Notes: generated by a model from the letters alone, not told the origin. A stretch of DNA of 64,000 bases from Nipponacmea schrenckii (GCA_030562195.1 JAUJPP010000005.1:36319106-36383105), one strand, 5' to 3'. Shown: positions 11,531 through 27,092, counted from the stretch's first letter. Numbers and translations are program-made.

Positions 11531-14500
11531 GTTTTAATCTACTTGTCTTGTTCTGGGGGAATCAATAACATTGATTTATTTTATTTGAAAAATATTTTTA
11601 GAGCAACTTGTATTTTAGAAATTGAAAAAGTTGTATCAATATCAATGTTTGTGGTAAATTTTAAAATTCAATTAAACCCTGTAGGCGTGCACTGAATAAA
11701 CCTTTCATGAATACTTTTCACTATTATTTTTCTTAAAATTCAAATATTTTGTTAAAAAAGACAAAAAAGGCTTCCATGGACAAACTGTAACAAAATATAT
11801 TTTGAAAGGAAAGTTTTGTCTGAGCTATTTTCAGAATGGTTGGAGTTAAAACAAAAGCAAACATGTTGTTTAAAAGATTTTTCATCCCGTTTTAGCCTTT
11901 GATGTACTGCTACGGGAAGTTTCTTTTTTAACACCAGTGTATGATATTGTGAATGACTGGGTTTAAAAACTCATGACCACAGTGTATTTGGTGATTTTAA
12001 AAGGACATAGTATCACTTTTTGCCATTTTTAACTCAAAGGTGAAAAGTGACATATATTCTAACGTCAATCCTCTAGTCAAAATCTAGCTAACAAAATAAT
12101 TAAAACGTTGTAGTCCACTAGCCACCTAAGATCACTCAACTGCTAGTTGGAGGCAAATAGTTTGCACCTCAATTGTATGCCCACTTCATTTCAATGACAT
12201 ATTTGAAGTACGATTTTGTCCCAAAATGTGTTTAAGTATGCACCAAATTAATTATGTGCATATAGTACTTTAACAGAGTTCCTTGATTTTAACCTTAAGT
12301 CTGCCTGTCCCTTATTTGTACAACCTGTCTCTCTGGCTTATATTTGTCAGCAACTGGTTACACACAGCAATCTGTTGCAAACACCTTTGCAATAAAAAAG
12401 TGTTTTTAATTAACGATTTAAATTCTTGTAAGTGTAACAGACTATTGAGCTCATTAAATTGAAGCATGGATGCAGAACACTCATGGCACCATGGTTGACT
12501 TTTAATCTGAATTAAAAAATTGGACAACTGCCTGTAATGACATCTGTACATGCAAAATCATGCTTATAATTAAACCAGGTCTGATCAATACATAATATTT
12601 AGGAAAGTCATGGTGATGACTCTTTACTTTTATACCAGTTAAGCATAAGAAATTTAGTGTCGACAAATTCAGCCGAGGTTGGGGTTTGAGTCCATACAAA
12701 AATAAAATAACAGTAGAAAAAGCTGCATGAATGGATTCTGTGTATGCTGATATAAGATATCGCTCACTCTCAGATCTTCTATTTATCAAAGGAGTTCAAT
12801 TATGTTAGGGTGCGGTAAATAACATCAATGGGCGAGGTTGCAGCATAGATGTTAGATAACAGCAGTATCAAATCCTGTTGTTTTATTTCAAGATTGTAAA
12901 GATATGTAGATATTACATGAATTATTATGGAATATGATTATGGAATATTAGTGAGACTGTGTCATGCCTGTTTTTCCTGTAACATATTCATGAAGAGTGG
13001 ATAAGATTGTGTATGGGAAATCAAGAATCATTGCTATCCTAGCAAAACTACTTTATTACCACAGAATGGCTTTGCATGTCTTCAATTGATCAAACATGGC
13101 CAGAAAAGCCCAACAAAACATTTTAGTTTATTTAGATTATATCAGATGCCTGGGTTGTTGATTTTGGTTTGAATTTGCAAGTTGTCTCTTGATAAGAGTG
13201 AGAAAATGTCTATACCCATGATTTCCAACTTCAGGACATACAATATTTAGCCAAATAGTTCTAGAGAACATTAAGGTTTCTAAAGCATAATCAAAAACAC
13301 ATGCACAGTTCAAAGGAAAGTTTATAACGTTTAATCATTGATTGAGAAAGAAAAGAAAACTAACTGATAAAGAATATTGATTCCTTTATTATTTTGATAC
13401 GGGCGAAGTTGTGTTTTTTTTACTGACTTATTAAAAATATCCATGTCTGGTTTAGACAATTGGTAAAGCTCTGTTATTTTATTTAAAGAAGACAAAATTT
13501 TCAAGATGGCTGCCTTCTTCTAAACATTGAAGCTGAAAATCTAAACATTCAGTGTTCTTACTAAGTAAACAATGTAGAAAATACAAACGAAAGAATGTAG
13601 AAAGTAAATAGGAGGCCTGTTGGTCTAGACAATGTCTATACCACTAATCCCATGTATAACATAATATAGTTTTATTTCCCTGTCATAGCCTTTACTTCAC
13701 TTCTTCTATCTCTCCCTGAATATAACTTTCTTCTCATATACCTCAGAGTCAAAACCAAATGAGGTCAAAGTTTTATTACTTTAAAGATACCAGATTTATA
13801 TATATATATTTTAACTTAAAAAGAGATTACATTACGATACTGACTTTTGAAGGGAGTTTGAAGATTTTGTTCTCTTATATATACACATGAAGAATTATCC
13901 TATGTCAAAAATGCTTCTGTACGTGTTTAAAGTATAATTTGATGAGCAGTGGAAATAAATGCAGATACAAAAATATGAGCTGTTCACAACATGAGTTTGG
14001 TCACATGATTGTCATATGCGTAAAATCCCCGGGTTTGGTTTAAAACTAATAAATCAACAGATGAAGATTATTACGTGTGTTGCATTGCCTGTGGTATGAA
14101 ATTAAATGCTATTGCAAAGCACTTCATAATATATGTGGTGAGGTTAGCATGGTTTCTGCTCTTAATTATGTTAAGACTAAGTTTCAGCGATACAATTTAG
14201 CAGTTGAATGTATGGTTTGAGCTCTTGATTCATGTAATCCTTCATGTTAAAGGACATGTACATGTATATGAAAGCTTGATCTAGAATGACTAGCTGGCAA
14301 TGGTGCACTTGATACTACCAGCACTGTTGTATATTTATCTTCAAGGCTATCCCTCAAATATGATATGTCTTATTAACATTGACTGCTATTTTAGGTCAGG
14401 TGCTGAGGTGATTTATGTTATTCAAGTAAACTTGAATTGAATGGGAGATATTCAAGATGTTGGACCCTTAACATTCTTATTAAAATGAATTAGAGGAAGT

Positions 14501-17500
14501 TGGTGTATGGCAGGGCGTCCTGTCCTCATCTATCTTATCTTTATCATTACCTAACCTTATATCAAATAACACAAATAACATATTTCTTTAAAGGTGATAA
14601 CCCACTTTTAATACTTACAATTGATTAGGAATATGAAATTATTCAATGATATATTTTATAGAATTCATTTCAGTTGTGAATTATAACTTTTGAGAGTATT
14701 GAGGACACTGATAGCATTGATTTGCACTAGAAAACCTGGTTTTACGTTGTTATTAAAGCAATTTTTTATATTTTATGTATTAAAACCTATAAATAAAAAA
14801 AGACATTGGCAACTTTTAATAAGCTTATTCATTATTTACATAAATATGTGAATCAAACCAATTTAAATTTGAAAACCAAGTAAAAATGTTAATTGCTGGA
14901 TAATGATGAAAGAACTTTTTCTCGGCTTTCACTACTATTTTTACTACTGCATGAATATAGGACAAGGGCAACAGATAAATCATCCATCCAAAATTACTGC
15001 AAATGTCAAGAAGGGACAATAATTCTGTCCTTCCCTGGACCAAAAAGTGTTAAAAATAGTGGTGGAAAAACAGTAAGAGAAAATTTATTTGCCAAAAGTC
15101 TAAATTTTGTGCAATTTACATGACTTAACTTTGTTTGGTCTGAACGTCCTAGTCTTGTGTGAGCAGAATTGTGTGACAGATTGCAGGCTTAATGACAATT
15201 CACTCAGAAATCTAACAGGAAATGCATCTTTATCATGTTGGTCTGCTGCTGTCTCATAGTTTGACAAAACATGTATGTACTACATTGAATCTGAGTCAGA
15301 ATAGTAACATTATATGGCTGACCTTTTGTAGAAAATTATTGTTTACAACTTTACATGAAGGAAAATAATGGGCTAAGGGTTTTTGTCATCACATTGTTAA
15401 TTATTAAGGTTTGGGTAATACTAGTAGTTGAAACTGTAGGCTTCAATTGATCAGCCAATGGAGGAATTTTTAGTAAACTAACACTCCTTACCATTATTCC
15501 CTTTATCTTAATCTATGCAATGTATAAAATTTCACCTTGACATTAGCCATTAGGTTTTGTTGCTCTTTCAAACAATATTGCTATTTTTCCTTTGAAAATA
15601 TATCTTATTTTATTGTGAATCCAGTAATTCATATGAGAAATAAAAACTTTGCAATGTTTAGAATTCTCTTAACAGTTACTTTAAATAACAATAAGTTTTC
15701 AGAAAAGTTGACACATCTTCACAGTCCAGGGCATTCAAATTTGAAAATCACTTAAGTTTTAATCTGGATTAAAGATGGCTGTATCAGTCAGGTTTTATAA
15801 TTGTTTGACCTGAGGTCACCTTATTCTTTGACAACATTGTGGTCAGCTAAATCTACAGATAGAGTGTCAAGTCTTTATCTTAAGTCAATACTGAAATCAT
15901 AGTTACTGACCTATATTATAAGTGACTGTCAACTCTACTCTGCTGTTTTCCAGAGTGGTTTTTGACCAGTTTATTTAAGATTGTGTATTGCATTGTGGGG
16001 ACTTTATTCACATATGATATCTTTATTTAATGCAAATTTTCATAAAGTCAAGATTTGAGGACATACTTGGGTTCAGAAACATTTCTAAATAACATCTTTG
16101 ATCAAATTGGTTTATAAAAACATGTCGTTTGTTACTAAAACTACATTTCAAGTCATATTTGTTCTTGAACTACTAAAAGTCATGATATGCTAGGGCTTTT
16201 GTTTGTCATGTAATGTGCAAATTGCATAGTGTAGCAGAGCATAGCATGGATTATTATGAAGCCCGTCAAGTTGCATATCATTTGTTGCTATTATTAAACA
16301 ATTGGGTTATTTGTTTATATTGAGAATTTATATTGAATTAATATTTCCTGTTTAACAGATTATTATAGTAAAAAGTTTAAGAGATAGTCAAATTTAAATT
16401 ATTACGGTTAATTATTGCCACTTGACCTATAAATAACATTTGACCTATTATTATAACTGTGGGAATATTATCTGTTTTATAACAATCATCTTCCTTCACA
16501 TAGGGATACAACACAATATTGCAGTTTTCAGTGCTTGAGAATTACAAATTGAAAATGAAAATATTCCATACCATGAATAAGTAGAAACAGATTTTCTTTG
16601 AAATCTATAAACCAAACAGGCCAGAGGTAATCTTAAGATCTGATCTGATTTGGATAGGTTTACCTTTTTTTTTTTTTTCTTTTTTTTTTTTTTTACTTCT
16701 TTTTAATTTGCAAGGTCCCAAAGGTGTTTAAGATTGGCAGTTATATAAGAATTAATGAGAGCTGTGGTCTTACAACATGGGATTGTCACAATACAGTCAA
16801 CTAGATTCCAACATACAACATGTTAATATCTGTTAAAATTGCCTGATATTCGATCAATGTGGTAGTTACAAAAGTTCTAGTAACTTTTTTTTGTGTGACC
16901 TTTTGATTTTAATCCACACCAAATGTCTTCATATGGTTTAAACTGCTGGATTAAATTACTGAGAAAAAAATGGTTGTTTTTTTTCTACTAGCTCTTGACA
17001 GTACAGTATTAATGTTGTTAAAAACAAAAAATGGTTCTGGGTGAAGACACTTTTCAAGTTCTTGTTGGTGATAGAATGATCTAATAGAATTCCATCTGGT
17101 GTTGGAAGTATGGTTTGATCAAATATTGTTTCAATGTAGAATTTTTTGGAATTAAACACAAGCTACCATCTCTTCCCATTGAATAACAAGTTTGTAATTT
17201 GAACTCACAAGTTTAGCAACAAATTACTTTGTACTTTGTCAGGTTAAAATGAACTTTCCAAGAAATAATATATAAACATGTGTGCCAGAATTTACCGGCA
17301 GTTAACAAAAAACAAGTGACTGGTTAAACTATATTATGATGTTTGACTGTATTTAGGTTAAGTGGTTATCCAGACCTTCTGTCTACCTATAAATAAATAT
17401 GCACTCTGATGTTAACCTTGAGTTATACCATTTAACAGAGTCATACAATCTACTGGCTATATTGACCCAATTTTTAAACCTGTTTGAAAATTAGATATCT

Positions 17501-20500
17501 GACATAAAAAATGTGTAAAAATATACTCTGTTGCCAGTCTGTCTGGACAACCAAGGGCTATTTAGTGTGATTGTTGAAATGTGACTTATATAATTTTCAA
17601 CAATAACAATTTGAGAATGTTTAAACAATCTCCCAGATAAAGAAAAAATTGAAATGACATTTATTAGGCATACAACTAAGATTAGCTAGCATAGACCAGT
17701 TCTTGAGTCAGATCCTCAAAATTTTCACTGGCTGCTTTAATGATTATTTTGCAAACATATTATTCACTGTGTAATTGTATATTGTTTTGTTTTATGTATT
17801 AGTTGTATTGTCTCCAAGGAGCAGAAAGAACGATAAGCCTATCCATGGATATTCAAGATGTTATTGTCATCATTGTATGACCAAATCCCCCTGTAAGATA
17901 TAACCTTTAATCACTGGAACATGATGATAATTAGTATGACTTATACTCCAGTTTCATGTCAAGGAAGTGAACAATAATACAAAAATTTGCATAAGCTTAT
18001 ATATTTCATTATAAAGAAATGAATAAAACTCTTTTCCAGTTTTATATTTCAATAGAAGTTTATTTTTTATTTTTCATAACCACCTCATTGATATTGATAT
18101 TTATTGCATAAGAACTATTAGCTCAGTTTTAATAATAAAAATAACGTGTCATGTTCATGCAGCAAAATATTTGTTTATCAGATGCATTTTGTGTTGTTGT
18201 TCACCAAATATTGGACACATACTAGCCTAATAAGTGCAATGTAGACTGTATTTAAACACAATATTTAAAATCTAAGCCGACAGACTCCAAAAGAGTGTGC
18301 TAAAAGCAAACACACTCGTTTGCCAAAATTCGAACAGCCAGGACGGTTTAAAGTGGGTACATGTAAATACTTCATAAATGTGTTGACAAGAAAACTAAAC
18401 CAAAGTAAAAATAGGTCAGTCTTACACGTAAAAAGAAAATTCAAAAGTCATTGAAGTGTGTTGACGTCTGTTTCATTTTGACAGAGAGTGTCATTTTTAC
18501 TGTATTATTATTATGATTTATTTATAGCCTGTATTACAATGTGTATTTATTAGGTAGAATGTGTATTTACTGTGAACAATATATGCAAGTTCAACAATGC
18601 TATATATTATAAGAATGATAATAGACTTGACAAAGGGTCAAAGTAATACAAGTAACACACTAAGAGAAGTGACCAAATACAAATTCAATACATAAAAGAT
18701 CTAATGATAAAACATTAACAGATATTATCCATTTCCATCTGTTATGTATATTAAAGTGTGATGATAATTGCTCTGTTTAATGGTAAAATATGGAGACTAG
18801 GTATATATGTATATATATGTGTAGGTTTTTGAAAATATGGTGTGGACATTGAAAAATGTTGACATATGTGATTATCTAGAATGACAAAAACAAACCAGTG
18901 ACATCTGGGAAATATTTTTCAAACTCAAAAATGCAGGATTATCATCCAATAAAACCAATTGATTAAGTCTATAATTCTATTTAATTCTAATATATTTATC
19001 TCTTAGTCTAGGTAACAAATTGAATTTCTATAAAAGATTGAGGATTTATTACCTTAAAATTAAGTTGGTCAGTTCTCAGTGGTTTTTATCTGAGAATCTT
19101 ATCAATAACTGTAGTCAAAACAACTTAGAGGTCTGTATAGGCTATTTCTTTGTCAAGATAAGCTCATTAATATTTTATATATGATGAAAAATCAAATAAA
19201 TTTGGTGAAAAGTCGGTCAAGGAATTTGTCTTATCTACACACCAAGCTATTTATAAAAAAAGAAAAAAATAATTGCTACCATGAATTAGATGAAATGAAG
19301 TGGTTTTTGGCAAGAGAACAAAAAACTTGAATAAAAACCACATGTTGAAGGAGATATAGAGACAAGTTGATGTGCACATATCAGAACTAATTTGATTACC
19401 TTAAGTTATGTTTGTCTTTCATCTTTACTGGATGTCTGTTTACAAACTTTAGTGCAAACTTCTGAAATTAATATAGAAAACAAATTACAAATTTTATTCT
19501 AAACTTAATTAGTGAAATGAGTTACATCATGGAAGTACATCATAACACCAAGTGGTTGTTTTTCATGTATAACATTCAACTTTTTGAACAATTTGAAAGT
19601 TGATTTCCTAAAATAGAATTTTGTGAAAGGTTTTACAATATATATAAAATAATAATTCAACACTACCCAGCAACATCATTGTATTATTTTAATGTAGAAT
19701 AACATGATAGAATTGAATCTTTAATCTAGAATTTGTTTAATACATGTACAACTATTATTCTAGATCTGTCAAAGATGATAGAAATAGTGCAATATAATAT
19801 GCCATAAAGTACTGCAACATCATAAAAATGGTAAATCCTAACGAAGAATCAATAATTAAAGAGTTAATGATTGCATATATTCCATCATTTAAACTGAAAA
19901 AGATTGTCTTATTTCCTGAGAAACATGGTGTTTTATGCTTCAACAGGACAATAAACTGCCAGCCAACATGCAGTTTACAACCGTTAATATTGTATAGGTA
20001 TACAGATATCTTCCTATTTATGTCTTCAAATTGCTGGGAACTGTAGATTCATGTGAATTCACTTAGAACTTTGATTATTTTATTCATGCTTTCACCTATT
20101 TTGGCATGTACTGATGAATTAATGAAAAAGGTTTTTAATTTTGAACCAGAATGTTTTTATGTGCTTTATCTGTTTACACCTGCAGGTAAATTTATGGATC
20201 ATGCAAGCCAGGAACATTTTAATATACACTAATCTCATTAGAATTAAACTCTCTCAGTTGTGATATATTTAAAGTTTTGGTTGAGTGTCTTTAGAGGTAG
20301 TGCTCTATGTTAACACTGGAATACAATTCTATAGGTAATAAAATAACTATTATAATTTGCAAGTGAATATAGAATTCAGGAATTGTTTTGTGTGATATCA
20401 TTAAAATTATTAATCTGAAGTTTAATAAGGTTCATTACGTATCAACACAATTTATCTATGGTGTAATTATTGAGAGTTACATGGTATGCGGTATTGCATA

Positions 20501-22191
20501 TGATTCGATAATGCCATAAGCAAATTGTTTTAAAATGTTATTGTGTATGGTAATATTATTCAAAAAATGTTTCCTTATTCCATAGAATTGTTTATGAACA
20601 CTGAAGTGACAGAACTATCCTACATGGAAGCCACTTCAATGTGTATAACAAACTATATCCAACCACCCACCTTAAGTCATATTATTAAGATACAATAATA
20701 CTGTTTCTCAAGCACTATAAGTTTCAACAAAATGATATAAGAATCTATGCTGATTGACCTATAGCTACTGGGCCAGTCATTAAAAGTCATATTTAGGATT
20801 TGATGAAAACTCAGAATTTATTAATGATGCTGAAAATTCAGGATTAAATGAGATACAACATGTAAAAATCAATCAGAAAGTGGCAGTGATTGGAATAAAA
20901 ATACCCCAAACACTGGCGACTAGCCAAATAACATAGATTCCTTTGGATTGTTAAGACTAGTTTGGTTGAGAGATGTCTGAAGATTAGACATTTTCTAAAA
21001 ACCACAGACATCAATTCTCTAAAATGGACCACAACTGACTAATATAACCTTAATGTGTTTTTAAGGAGGAGTTGTTCTGTTTCATTAATTTTGTGTGTCC
21101 ATTACAATTCAAGGCCATATTGTAAGGAGGATACTGATGCACATTTGAAATATTATATAATATATAATAGATTTTTTTAAAAATTATACGTACTTTGGAT
21201 TAATAATACACTGAAGTTGCAGTTTTATTCTTTTCTACAAGCACGCTTCATAGTATTTGTACACTTATTGTTTTCATAATTCAAACTATCACCTCTTTGT
21301 GCTACATGGCCTTGCAATTAACAAACATATGAGATCTTAGTGTAATGTTTACATTGAACTATGTTCATCTGCTGGAGGGAGATTAGTTGTGAAATTTTAT
21401 ATGTGGATCATTGCTGAAATTGTATCAATGTATCATAATAAATAGATATTTTAGCTCTACAATACTCTAATTAAAACTAGTTCAAGGGCTATGTTGTTTT
21501 AAATTGCTAAAGGGCATTGGAAAAAAAACTGACATTGGCCACGTTGTAAAGTGACAAGTGTATAACATGACTTCATTGATTGATATATATCAATATAGTT
21601 GTTTTATTGAACTCTGTGAACCAACCAATATATTTTTCACAACAGTCTGTATTTTATTAGTGAAAAGATCTAAACACATCCTGAATTAAACAGGATATTA
21701 TCCCCATATTCTCAAACTGTTCTAGACATATAGATTTAGTGAGAAGACTGGTATTTGTAATGTAAAGTCCGTAATATGTAACAATAATTTCAGTGTACGA
21801 TGATACAATTGCAATTGCACAATTTAAAGATTAAAACTTATTCTTACTTCTGCCGTGTTTTGTCCTCATGAAAGCCTGACCAATATTTAGTTTCTGGACC
21901 ACATTCAATAAATCATGACCATGAAAATTTTGAGCTAGTCAAATGAAAGTAAACCACTTCATTTTATCAACATCCGCTTGACTGTCACTGCTCTCAAATT
22001 CCAAATCTAGACAAAAAATAGTCAAAAATTGGCATGCAAAAACCCCAAAAAGGAGGGAGTAAGAGAATTTCCAGAAATGGCACAGACTAAATATGTACGG
22101 TATACAATCCTCAGCATAAAATGTTTTGCTGCCTTGGGTCCTATTATTCTATATCTATTTTTAATCAGAGTTTCTTTCTTTGTATTTTCAG

Positions 22192-22494
22192 ATGAATGAG
22201 AAATACCTACAAATGAACATGGAGTTAGAAGGTAGAATGCAGCATTTTAAAAGTTTGTATAATGACCTACAAGATGAAAATCGTATTTTACGAGAAGAAT
22301 TAAAACGGCTTGGAGTTGATATTGTGGAGTTATTGCAACGAGACAAAGCCATCATGAACGGTAAAATGAAACATACAGCTGATATCAAATCAGACATGTC
22401 ATCGAAATTATTACAAGAAGCACTAATGAAAGGAGAACTTTTTTACCGGCGTAATAATGTCCTGAAGCGAGAGAGAATTCATTTGGTGGATTGA
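22192..22494 (+). CDS. Coiled-coil protein gene, terminal exon
   Basis: A strong acceptor (TTTGTATTTTCAG) precedes 22192 and the frame runs 100 codons to TGA at 22492-22494. The product is helical and charged (LQDENRILREELKRLG; VELLQRDKAIMNGK) and ends RRNNVLKRERIHLVD. Joining it to the exon ending at 6081 is an inference from strand, phase 0 on both sides, and shared coiled-coil character. Together the visible exons give 334 residues. It could instead belong to a separate gene whose first exon I missed. An AATAAA lies 390 bp downstream. Confidence 0.72.
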   Translation: MNEKYLQMNMELEGRMQHFKSLYNDLQDENRILREELKRLGVDIVELLQRDKAIMNGKMKHTADIKSDMSSKLLQEALMKGELFYRRNNVLKRERIHLVD

Positions 22495-22664
22495 AGAATA
22501 TCTCAAGCTGAGACATGTTTATTTTTGAAAACAAAATATGTAATCGAAGAATATTGTTGTTGATTTTGTTGGTTATCTTTTAAGGCTGTGATTCTTCCTA
22601 CTTATGACTCTTCAAAAGTCTTTGTTATAATTCTAGATGTTGTGTCTGCCATTGTTATTCTAAC

Positions 22665-22684
22665 TATTATTATTATTATTATTA
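22665..22684. repeat. (TTA)n microsatellite
   Basis: About six ATT units in the presumed 3' UTR of the coiled-coil gene. Confidence 0.8.
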
Positions 22685-22883
22685 ATCCTGTTATGGTCAT
22701 ACAAAGTATGGTATACTTGGAGCTAGCAGCTCGGGAACCTTACTCTCTCAAACTATGTGGTATATGTTTTAAGTGTTCTATTCATCCGATTGGTCAAAGT
22801 GAAATGTTAACTCAATATAATAATTAATTAATGAGATTAATGTGTATTGTAAAATTTGGAATAGTCTGTGTTAACTTTCCGAA

Positions 22884-22889
22884 AATAAA
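22884..22889 (+). promoter_or_regulatory. Candidate polyadenylation signal AATAAA
   Basis: AATAAA lies 390 bp after the stop codon of the coiled-coil gene and is followed by AT-rich sequence. Chance occurrence is likely in DNA this AT-rich. Confidence 0.4.
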
Positions 22890-25800
22890 AGATATGTGAA
22901 TAAGAATTTTAAATCAAATTAAAACACTCTGTGCTGAACTAGACAAAGTTTGCTTTTGATACGAGATGAGTACAGGAATTAAACTTTATTGGGATTTTTT
23001 GACTTAAATATTCAGAAATTCAGGTTTTTCATTTGGTAATCCCAGTTTGGTAAAAGGTGTCACATATATAAAATTTAATAAGAATTATATTGGACAGTCA
23101 GCTTGGGTGAAATAATTAACTATTTTAGAATAATACACAAATATAAAACAACATTTTATAAGAGCTAAAAAAAATTAGAAAAATAGCCATTTTATTTAGA
23201 TTTATCACAAATGGCATGGAGCTAAAAATATTACAATGGTCTACAGATTTCCAATTTGCAATTAAAGGACCATTAAATTTCACATTGTCAAATTATAATT
23301 TATTTCACTCAAATTTGAATGCCTGCCTTTTTAAGCTAACGGAATAATTTTACTGTAAAATCAAGAGAGATGTATTTTATATTGAGTTATAAAGAATTTT
23401 TGGAAACATCATCTATCTTTACAAATTCAATCAAACAGATCATGTTGCTATCTTGATGCACCGATTAAGCTTTGCTGTCAACTCATCTCAATAGTCATTT
23501 ATTTCCTTTCCTCTACTTTACTTTCACTATACTTCAATATCAGAAATTCCTGTGGTTTTTCATGTAACAATGTCTAAGAATGCCAGTCGTAGGCGGCCAC
23601 CAGGAATAATGAGGAATGATCATGGACGAAATCTGCTACATGCTGCCAGCAAGAAAATCAATAATAGGAAATAACATGCCAGAGTGAGTGATTTAAAGTT
23701 TCAACACAAATCAAATTTTCATATAGTAAGAAAATATGTTTTTTAAATGAATATTATTCATCATCTGTGCATTTAAATAGACTGATTAAGTTTTGATGTT
23801 GGTTCATTGTTTCATTGTTTGGTATATAACTTTATGTAAATACTGAAACAACATTACTTCATTGTTACTTGTTTCCCAAAGTCATCTCCTTGTAAAAAAT
23901 AATCATCATCCATTATGGCGTTTCCAAACTATCGAAATATAAATCAACTTGGTTTTGGTTTTCATTTATTTAAATATTTCGTTTCTTCTGTTTCTTTCAA
24001 GAAGTCAATTTTACTTTATGATTGAAAGATAACTGTGTCACATATTTGGTTAAGTTATTTTGATACAGTGGTTACTGAAAATTCTTCAATTTGTTCTCAG
24101 TAGTTGAGATGAGATAGATTTGTTAATGCAGAAACTTGGACAATTTCTTTCTTAAGTATTTTTTACATATTGATTTGTAAGTCATTCTGTTGCTAACTTA
24201 CTTATGTGTATGGGAAAGGTGGTATAACAATGTCTTGACATGACATGCAATTGCTTGAAAAACACAAAAAATAGAACACATTGTTTCAAGTTTCACTCCG
24301 CGAGTCAGATTTTCAATGAAATCTCAGAAAAATAAAGCTGACAAGGCAAATTATATGGCATATTTTTTGTTAGGACTCTAGCTTGTCTTTTCATGGATAT
24401 GTTGAAATAAATCAGTCATTTAGCCTATTGACATTCTGTCATGGAATCCTGTGTGGAAAAAATTTGTCCCTTGTATTTAAAGATCCTGGAATGTTATTAC
24501 CAGTAGTGGTGGTAGTTTTTTTCTTAGCTTGGAACTATTTAATTCAGTTGACTTGAAAAGCAAATTGAAATTGTCAAGACTTTAAATATTGGACATTCTG
24601 TAAGGTAATCCTATAAATACTTCCATGATATTAAAATGGCTGCCAACAGAAGGCTAAATATGAATACATTGGATAGTTTAATATACCTTAACTCATTTCA
24701 AACCTGTAAAGACTACAAATGGAAAAGGTGATTTTAAACATTGCTTGTACATCTTGAGGAAGAATATCAATATGTGTTAGTGAAATTTACATTAATTGTC
24801 TCTGGGGCCATTTTCTTCTGACAATGGATAGAATATTTGAATGCACAAAATGACATAACTTTCAACAAGAAGGAAATATTATTTGACAGTTGAATCAAAG
24901 ATTTTTTCATGTTAATTTAGAAAAGAACATGAATTACAAATTTCTAATCATGAAGTAGGGAAACTAGTAAAATTTCAATATGGTATTGTTGAAAAAAGTT
25001 ACTTTCTTGAAATGAAACAGAGGAAACATGTTTTTCAATCTTGCATTCTTTTATTTTCTATTTGAAGCTATTTGTTATGTTAGACAGATACATATTAATT
25101 ATTCTAGGAGTAAAATACATCATGTCTGGTAGGATCTTGGGTTCTGACAGACATCTAGTAGACTGTTTTGACTATAAAGTCTTAGGGTTCATGTAAATAA
25201 AACTGACAAAAGGCTTTTCGTATTATAGGGCATTATAGCATGGAAATATTATAACAATTCGGATAAAAAGCGGGTAATTTTAATTTAGTTGATTCTTTGT
25301 TTATTATATTTTCTCATGAAGCTAGATTTCTCTTCTTTTTTCTGTCATGATTACCAAAATTATCCTTAAGCCATTTGTAGTAACTGTACATACAAATTGA
25401 AACAGTTGTACTTCAGTTCAGAACATGTACATGTTATCTGAAACCTAATGGTATAATTTTGATGAAGATAGGACATCTCGAGGAAAAGTAGTCCATGGAA
25501 ATTGTGGAATTATTTTGCATCAAACAAACATTTCTATGATTCATATGGTCTATTATTTTCTTTTTTTTAATTGGTCAAAATCTGCTGCAAAATTATAACA
25601 TTAGGTATGGTATAACCTGTAAGATTGAACTGAAATAACAAAGATAAAAAGGTGCATGATGATGCTTCTGTCCATTTATAGAAACATCAGACATGCAGTT
25701 GTCTTAAATTATCTTTACGTTGTGGACAATATAAACCTAGTCGTTTTCATTTATTCTTATCTCTACATTTTGTTAATTGAGGATTGCGCCAGTTTATTCA

Positions 25801-26157
25801 TCCGTTATTCATCCATTCTGTATATTCATTCATGCAATTATAATAAATATTTGTCATCAACCACTTGAACATCTGCAGGAGAGAATGTTCACAAGCAGCC
25901 GAAAAATTCAATTTATTGTCTGTACTTTGTATGAAATGTGTATTGTTTTCTGCTTTTTGTTAATTACTATGAATTCTGTATACATATATATCATAAAGTT
26001 GTTTTGTTTCTTATAATTCTTTCTGTATATTTACTTATTACCGGTATTCTATTATTTGTAAATTTTGATTTTTGTTTTGTAAGATGATCATTTTTCCTAA
26101 AAACCTTATTTCACCTATTAGAGAGGTGACTTCATTTCAACCAGTTTTTCTCTCATA

Positions 26158-26190
26158 ATCATTCATTCATTCATCCTTTCATTCATTCAT
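26158..26190. repeat. (ATTC)n microsatellite
   Basis: Interrupted run of ATTC units, broken once by CTTTC. Confidence 0.8.
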
Positions 26191-27092
26191 ATTTTCGCAA
26201 TTAATGATTTTCAATCATAAATCTTTGTTTGTCTGTAGATATTTTTCTTGCTGAATTTCATCAGTATGATTCAAAGTACATGTTCTTATTTCACTTGAAT
26301 TGAAAATTTGCATTTAGTGACAGTTGGCACAGTTTAAAACTATCAAAAGTGGAAATCTTTTGAATAAACATCAAAAAAATGTAGCCACTTCATAAGTTGT
26401 GTTTTAAGAAGTAAAGAACTGGTGCTTGTTGCATACATTTAAAGTTATAGAAATATGGACATGTATGAAATAAAAATAAATTGTGCCATATTAGTAGATG
26501 TGAATAATCTTTGTTATGTAATGTAATAGTAGTCCAATGATATACTTGTAACCATTTCATATCAATCCATTACAAAAAAAAAACATTAAATGACCCAAAT
26601 ATAACCAACGTCCCTTTTCGTACAAGTCTGCCAAATTAATTCTTGATGACATTTTTTGCACAGTAGTGGTTTGATGTCAAAATTGTCTAAAGCTAATAAT
26701 TCCTAATAGGTCTGTTAGTAAAATACAAATGAAAACCAAGATACATCTGAAAATCAATCCTATGGAGCTCATATAGGTATCTTCTATAGGTGCATGAATT
26801 AGAAATGAGAGATTTGTAATATGTAATAGAGGATATGTATAATTTTTCTAGTACACAATATTCTGTAATTTAAAAGACCGACATTCATGCTTAATATTAC
26901 CTTTATTAATGCAGTAGATGTCTTTTCAGTGAATTATTTAAAATGATAAAACTGTATAAGAAAATTATCAAATCAAAATGTTATATTTGTGGTCAAAACC
27001 CTATATTTTGTCTTGTGATTGTATATCAATTGAAAAAAAAAAACCTCGAATTGTGTGACACTGTTTTTATTGTCTGTTATATCTACTGTGAT

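Larger units (their letters stand above)
6082..22191. other. 16.1-kb intron or intergenic stretch
   Basis: No convincing exon was found between GTGAGT at 6082 and the acceptor before 22192. Open frames here are short and look like chance. The stretch holds a possible DNA-transposon remnant (6175-6532), a 34-bp tandem pair (11461-11530), a TA run (13796-13810) and a T-rich run (16662-16694). Small exons could have been missed by eye. Confidence 0.5.
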
